NCBI RefSeq assembly: GCF_000004075.3
Contig: NC_026659.2
Span: 24,260,272 to 24,324,271, forward strand
Direction of reading: 5' to 3'
DNA length: 64,000 nt
Source of the DNA: Cucumis sativus
Taxonomy: Eukaryota > Streptophyta > Magnoliopsida > Cucurbitales > Cucurbitaceae
Positions 58,369 to 64,000 of the stretch are shown in pieces. The notes under the pieces are model-generated. The model had not been told where the DNA came from, did not search any database, and saw only the letters and a program-made list of their open reading frames with translations. How positions within the stretch are numbered: the stretch's first letter is position 1; each line of letters starts with the position of its first letter. The translations under genes were made by a program, and so were the position numbers.

Positions 58369-61300
58369 TCAACTGGTTTGAGTTGCCTTTTGTCGTTCTG
58401 CAAGTTGACCTTCAAGGAACTTCATAACAGATTCACGCTGCGAGTACAATATAGAAACTCCATCAAACAAGGTTAAGTATCAAGGCGTTGTTTGAAAGTG
58501 ATTTTGAAATTGTTCAAAATCACTTTTGTAATAGAGTTTTTTTAAAAATAAAAAGATCAAACTATTACCTTTCATGTAAAAAAACCACTAAAAGACAAAA
58601 TTCATGTGTAAACATTTTGTTAATTTTTTCTATTTTTTGATGATTTCCCTTTGTAAGATTCAAAGTAACTTTATCATTCACATTTACACTTCAGGTTTCA
58701 GGATGCTTTTGAATCTCACAAAAAATGATTTTAGCAATTTCAAAATCATTTTCAAACATATTTTATAATAAAAGAAAGGAAGCAACAAATTGTAGTCTTA
58801 CTCGGTGTTGAAGAGCTGGATTCTCAGAATTCAGTGATAATGATTCCAACAACTTAATGCCTTCCTGAAATCTATCAACTGCCATATCCTCATTTCCTAG
58901 ACCACTGTCTACATCGGCCACCTTTGCAAGCGAAACAGCCACATCTAGGATCTGTAGCAACCCATAGAAAGGTTCATAAGCAATACAACCATTTTGAAAT
59001 AGGAACTTGTGAAAGGATTTCGTTTAAAGGTTAAAGTACATGATTAGCCCTTGAACTTTGAAGTTTGTATTTATTTGGTCTTTGAAATTTTAGATTTGTC
59101 AAATAGATCCCTACACTTTCAATTGCGTCTAATATACCTCTAATTTTTTAAAATTAAATTAATTGATCTATGAAAACTTTCAAATTTGTGTACCAAAAGA
59201 AAAAATCAAGGTGCCAAGGACTAGATTTTTAGTTTTGACAGCTCAACGACTAAATAAGAAATCTAAAGTTGCATTCCATAATCCAAGTCATTGTGAACAC
59301 CATGTGTACCACCTAGGCTAGATATCCTACCACATTGTTCACAAACATCGAGATTTCCTTCTCGAACCTGTAGGCATTTCTTTCTAGAACTCACCAGTTA
59401 TTGGACTCTAGGAAATTGCCAACCATACACTACATTCCTAAAGGGTCGACAAGTAAACATATGCACTAATTATCTAGACTACGGGCATGTTTGAAGGATT
59501 AAAAATATGATTCACAGTGATTTTGAAAATAACAAAAGTGATTTTAACAATCTTCAAATAGCCATTCTTTTTAGTAAATTCTAATACTAGGAGAAAACCT
59601 ATTGGGATTTCATTGATGACAATGCTGTTCATTAAATTCTTCTACTCATTCTTGGAATTTACTTCTATGGGATTTTCCATTCTCAATTGACAAGTCATTT
59701 TCTTGGGCAAATGACGCAGGCCAACATTCACCCTCTAATAATCCACAAAGAAATCTTTCTTCAATATCAAACTTGGTACAAGTTCCCTCAACAGAAGAGT
59801 GCAATGCCCTCAAAAAATGTAATAACTAAAAGCCAATACTTAGATCGGTAACCCAGAAACTTATAATTCATAAATATTCAAATTTTCCCTACTAATTTAC
59901 TACAATGCTACAACAAATTATAAGGGAACAACTTGACTAACTAAAAGCCAATAACGATAACTGAAATTAATTTTTTTCATAAATATTCAAATTAATCCTT
60001 CTAATCTTCTACATCATATTGATTTGAGTTCAACAAGGGAAATTCACTCATTTAGTACTTTTGTATAGAACATATGCCTTAACTGGTTGAGTTGAGTTAT
60101 GCTCAAACTGACTACCACATCAACTTGATTTCTCTAAGTATGCCAGTATTAAATGGTACAAATATGCCTCCTTTTTTAAGCATGTGGAATGCAAAAGAAA
60201 GAAAACAAGTCGGTTTTGCACCCTTGTGCTCTTTTGCTAGTCCATTCGGAAAGATTCCTCAAGCTTTTTATTTCACTTAGTTCAAGATGCAGTTGATGAC
60301 TTCACAAATTAGTTTTTGTTCATTACAACTTCGTGGTTAATTCTATATGTTATTCATCTACAATGGCTGATGAATTACCTTAAAAGAACAAAGGTTGTTA
60401 ACCCAAAGTCTAGCCAAGGTTTTGTTATGTTTTTTTCCTGCTCTAATTTAAGGACATTGAATTGGACACCATTGTGATTTAGTCCAATTTGTACGATTCA
60501 CTATTTCAAATTGAACATTTAATGTTATTTTCAATCCAGAGCCACAATATGAATAGACTTGACTTTGTTTCAAGTCAACCCATATGACAAGTGTATCGTA
60601 CAGGTTTGATAAGCACTGAATAGAACCAAAATCACTAAAAGCTTCTAGAAGTAGATAGCGTATAGGACATGTTATATTTTAGGGTAAAAGATTGCATATA
60701 AGAAATTAACAATCACAAACCTGAGCTGGATCATCTGGATGATGCTTGCTCGCATCTTGGCGAACGTTAAGAGACCGGAGATAATAAGATCTTGCAGCTT
60801 CGAGGTCTCCTTCATAATACTTTAGATCGCCAATTTTATTTAGTGATACAGAAAGTGTATGAGTGATCTGAAGGGAGAAACAAGGGTTACTGAGTATTGC
60901 AAACACAAGCAGTTAAAAAAATTACAACATTGACTCACAAAAGTTTCAAACAAAGAACCTCGTGAGTCTTTTCAGGCAGTTTTGAGAGGAATTCTACACT
61001 TTCTTCAAAGTGCTTGATTGCGGAAGCAGCATCTCCAGCTGCTCGACTGTAAAATTGGATCAAATAAAAAACTTTCATCAGGAGTTTCAAACAAAGAACC
61101 TCGTGAGCTTTTGCACAGTCATCAGTATACTCTCTCATGCCACCCCCACCACCACAACACATACACCAACAAACACTTGTCAATAACTAACTAAATTAAA
61201 TTAAATTGCTTAAAAAATAAAATGTAAGACCCTTAGAGACACGTCTTGTTTAAAAGCTCACCACCTAAGACAATATTGAAGGGAAGCTACATTGGAATTT

Positions 61301-63451
61301 ATATGTCCCATCATAAGATAGAGAAGGTACCAAACATACCAACAATCACCAAGTGTGCCTAGAACTGCTCCAAGCTGTGAGCACAGTTCTGGTGAACTGC
61401 CCATTTTTTCTAATTGATCTCGAATGTCTTCAACACAGACAGTGAGCCTGGATTTGGCACTTTCAATATTCTGGGCTCGAAATGCCTGGAATAAAAAGCC
61501 AGATTGTAAAATTTTGAGATACAAAAACAAAAGGAATCTTTATTTTCTGTACATGGTGTTAGGATAACTGTTTTCAACAAGATGGTTTTTCTTGCTTCAT
61601 TTTGTGTTCTTATGGGTGAAACTGCTTATTCTATTCTTTATTATTACAGAAACAAAGAAAAAATAACATTTTGGGCTCAAAGAAAGGTCTTCCTAATGAT
61701 CCATCATAGAAATTAAGTGGAGAACGTTGTCATATTAGCTAATTGGTACACATTTTGATAAGGTTTTAAGATATTCTAAAACAAATCCGCCAAGCAACCA
61801 CTCTATCATCGCTCTAATTGTGAATCTAATGTTAGTGTCAGTACTGTGGAGATTGACTTTCAGCATCATAGTAGCTTCTGTGCAGAATATATAGCTGAGG
61901 ATTTTGCTTTAGACTAACTAACAAGGCGTCCGGTCAGCAATTTAAAGAGATTCCCTCTTTTGTTCCTGAGGGTAGTCAAAAAGCTTAATATTCTTTGCTG
62001 TTTTTAATAGTCCAAAGTAGAAAGTGTCCTAACATACAAAAACATTGGAGTAATTCAAAAGGCCAAGTTGTAAAAATTGACTTCTATTTTATTACGTTTT
62101 TTATGAAAATTCAGTATGGCTACTATTTTGTAAGAGTTACCACGTCTGGCATTTATGGTGTTGTTGATTGGTGTTTGAAGAGATTTAGATGTTCTTAGCA
62201 ATTCTGCCCCTTGTTGCTTCGATCATGATAAACTTCCTTTTGGTTTAGCCTTTAATCTAAAGTTCGTAAACGATTCTAATCAGTATGGACAGGAAGGTTG
62301 ATGTTTTGATTTTTTAGCTTCTACAAAGACCGGGTTGTTGAGTTCGTTTGCAATTCTTCTTTTATTGATGGTTTGAGTTGGACACAGAGCTTTTCAATCC
62401 TAAGGCCGTTAACTCCAAACTTTGAATTAGTTTTCTAGATTCACGATTGATTGATTACATTTTGCTTATCTTCTGGAAAGTTTGGTTTTGATTTAACTAG
62501 TCTCAAGATCTTACTCTATTTCCATACCTTTTGTGGGCTTCTCTTCACAGACAGGATATATATCTTATTTGGACTGTTATCTTATTTCTGCCCTTATTTT
62601 CACTTTCCTTGTTCACTCCCATAGTCCCATGTGGAGTTTGAAGTAATTTTTACATTCAAATAAATAACAGCAACTTCTATACGTTCTAAAAGAACGAGGA
62701 ATATTACCCTCATGGCTTGTTGGATCAAGAAAGCACCCCTCTCCATGGACACGTCTTCATAAATCACTACTTTACTTTCATTAACTTTCTCCTGCTCCTT
62801 GTCTGAGTTCACCTGGGGTCTCTTGATTCTGGCATGACCTTCAATGAAGCGATCGACCGTAGCTTGGAGATTGTCGTCTGCTTCAATCTTCTCGATGTCA
62901 GCTCCACACAGGGGACAGTCATTAAAACGCGAAATACAAGCTCTAGATCAATTAAAAAAGAAACAAACAAATTAATGACGTAAGGGATCTCGAAAAGAAA
63001 AGGGAAAAAAAAACGAAGATAAAGAAACATAATAGTTGATTAATTACTTGCAGAAAATGTGAGTACAGGGGACACATCTGCTGCATTCAAAAAGAAGTGC
63101 CTGACAAATCATACAACTCAGAGGGCCAATCTTGAAAGTTTGAGAATCATATCCAAATGGACACTTGCCACCGGCTCCAGCAGCATCAGCAACATCTTTC
63201 TCCGCTCCATTACTCTCCGCCTCAGCCTGATTCTTCTTCAATGAAGAAGCATCATCCGAACGAACAGATTTCGAAACGGGACAAGCAGACTCGGATTGCG
63301 GCTTTCTTGAAGAAGCGTCATCAGAACGTCCGGATTTCGCGAAAGGACAAGCAGATTCCCCTTGGTGCTTCCGTGAAGAAGCATCGTCGGGCCGGGCAGA
63401 TTTCACAAAAGGACAAACAGGAGTCATCTCGATTCTGGACCGATCTCCCAC
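58369..63451 (-). CDS. NCA1: NCA1-type catalase chaperone: RING finger plus TPR repeats, 412 aa
   Basis: NO CATALASE ACTIVITY 1 family: cytosolic protein that holds folded catalase and is needed for activity of all catalase isoforms and for stress tolerance (established in Arabidopsis). Exons in order: 63451-63048, 62942-62708, 61485-61340, 61046-60959, 60867-60721, 58951-58802, 58437-58369 (1239 nt). Residues 13-78 are three 22-residue repeats starting CP. The C3HC4 RING is at 113-147: C113/C116, C129, H131, C134/C137, C144/C147. The TPR-like helical region covers ~195-400 (FRAQNIESAKSRLTVCVEDI, AASAIKHFEESVEFLSKLPE, NKIGDLKYYEGDLEAARSYY, AVDRFQEGIKLLESLSL) and the tail is FLEGQLAERQKATQTS. 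Two in-frame starts exist, 63451 and 63427 (MTPVCPF); the second is equally likely. The 1.77-kb intron 5 is packed with repeats. Confidence 0.93.
58485..58765. mobile_element. Inverted-repeat (MITE-like) element in NCA1 intron 6
   Basis: Left end GTTTGAAAGTGATTTTGAAA and right end TTTCAAAATCATTTTCAAAC are near-perfect complements, about 280 bp apart, ending close to the donor of exon 58951-58802. Shares AAATCACTTTT words with 778-962 and 59487-59575. No coding capacity. Confidence 0.7.
59025..59575. mobile_element. Dispersed repeats in NCA1 intron 5
   Basis: 59025-59275 carries TTAGCCCTTGAACTTTGAAG and ATAGATCCCTACACTTTCAA, the word family also found at 7570-7790 and 44250-44525. 59487-59575 begins GGGCATGTTTGAAGGATT and has AAAAGTGATTTTAACAATC, a partial copy of the element at 778-962 and 58485-58765. 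Confidence 0.5.
60942..61107 (+). repeat. 25-bp exon/intron-boundary duplication beside NCA1 exon 4
   Basis: The 25 bases at 60942-60966, which span the exon 4 donor, recur exactly at 61083-61107, inside the intron upstream of exon 4. The copy includes the last exon bases (CTCACGAG on the coding strand) and the following donor GTTC, so it is a decoy 5' splice site about 40 bp before the real exon. Confidence 0.92.
63218..63415 (-). repeat. Three 66-bp repeats encoding Cys-Pro units in NCA1
   Basis: Residues 13-34, 35-56 and 57-78 align without gaps: CPFVKSARPDDASSRK, CPFAKSGRSDDASSRK, CPVSKSVRSDDASSLK, each followed by a short Glu/Gln-rich spacer. A fourth CPF occurs alone at residue 97 (GKCPFGYDS) just before the RING finger. 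Confidence 0.93.
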
Positions 63452-64000
63452 TAGAACAACTCAAATTCAGAGCTTATTTTTTGAACGTAATCGAAAATTG
63501 AGAAAACTCGACCGATTCAGAACACAAAGACGAAAATGAAATCTGAAAATCAGTGCCCTAAGAAGCTCGAAGGAATTGAGAATCCCCAAAACTATGAAGA
63601 TTTCTACATCCGATGTCGGTATCCGAATCGCTTCGGGTTGGCGACCACCAGTCTTCTCAAAATATCCACGAAATGATTAATTTTAAGATTGACACGTCAC
63701 TGTTCAATAAAATAAATAATGCAATCCTTCCAAATTTTATTTTAAAAAAATAGTAGAGAAAAAAACTCATTGTGTTTTTTATTTAAATTTAAAATTTTAA
63801 TATTATTAAAATTTGTGTTTAATTGTGAATTTAAAAATAAAATAGTGTATCTCTATTTACAATTTCTGAAAACAATATCTAAAAACAAAGAAAACAAATT
63901 TATTGTTTTTGAAAAAATAAGTTGTTTCTTGTTGTTTTCTAAAACTGTTTTAAAAATTAAAACAAGCATACATTTAAACTTTTTTTTTTGTATTTTTTGT
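63452..64000. other. NCA1 leader and upstream AT-rich sequence
   Basis: 63452-63650 is the probable 5' leader and core promoter, with mixed composition. 63660-64000 is A/T-rich with no gene seen before the window ends. Confidence 0.6.

Noticed and set aside
60935-61183. 82-codon frame with an internal repeat of KTHEVLCLKLL
   Set aside because: It is exon 4 of NCA1 read through both introns; the repeat comes from the 25-bp boundary duplication.

Overview
This is nuclear plant DNA from a dicot. It is strongly AT-rich between genes, and the genes have many short exons with GT..AG introns and include plastid- and catalase-related proteins. The intergenic repeats resemble those common in cucurbits (Cucumis and relatives), so I infer Cucurbitaceae; that is an impression from the repeats and gene content, not a proof. 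I rebuilt exon structures by hand from splice signals, reading-frame continuity and protein-family knowledge; every spliced gene below closes in frame.

Layout. 1-8 kb: two tandem alpha-galactosidases on the + strand, the first cut by the window edge. 9.3-13.3 kb: two intronless 373-residue mTERF proteins, a recent tandem duplication. 14.9-19.2 kb: an eight-exon DUF3531 protein (+). 21.7-29.4 kb: the katanin p80 WD40 subunit (KTN80), 18 exons (-). 30-39 kb: a long AT-rich stretch with no recognisable gene. 39.1-39.7 kb: single-exon ferredoxin-thioredoxin reductase variable chain (-). 41.3-46.0 kb: sphingoid long-chain base kinase (-). 46.6-51.8 kb: AT-rich, with an ~830-bp fold-back element. 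51.8-54.6 kb: F-box/LRR protein (+). 58.4-63.5 kb: NCA1, the RING/TPR catalase chaperone (-).

The genes are not an operon and do not form one pathway. The order alpha-galactosidase x2, KTN80/DUF3531, FTR variable chain, LCB kinase matches, as I recall it, the union of two duplicated Arabidopsis segments (At5g08370-At5g08410 and At5g23430-At5g23450), so the window looks like an unfractionated ancestral block with the mTERF pair added.

Points most worth a second look: the Cys-Pro-Phe repeat array at the N-terminus of NCA1, which resembles heme regulatory motifs; an upstream in-frame exon that would give the LCB kinase a basic, acid-free N-terminal extension; a minimal upstream ORF whose stop overlaps the KTN80 start codon; a three-fold 75-bp in-frame repeat in KTN80; a (TC)n microsatellite that forms the splice donor of the DUF3531 gene; and the large inverted repeat at 49.6-50.4 kb. 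I did not find a clearly new multi-gene system.
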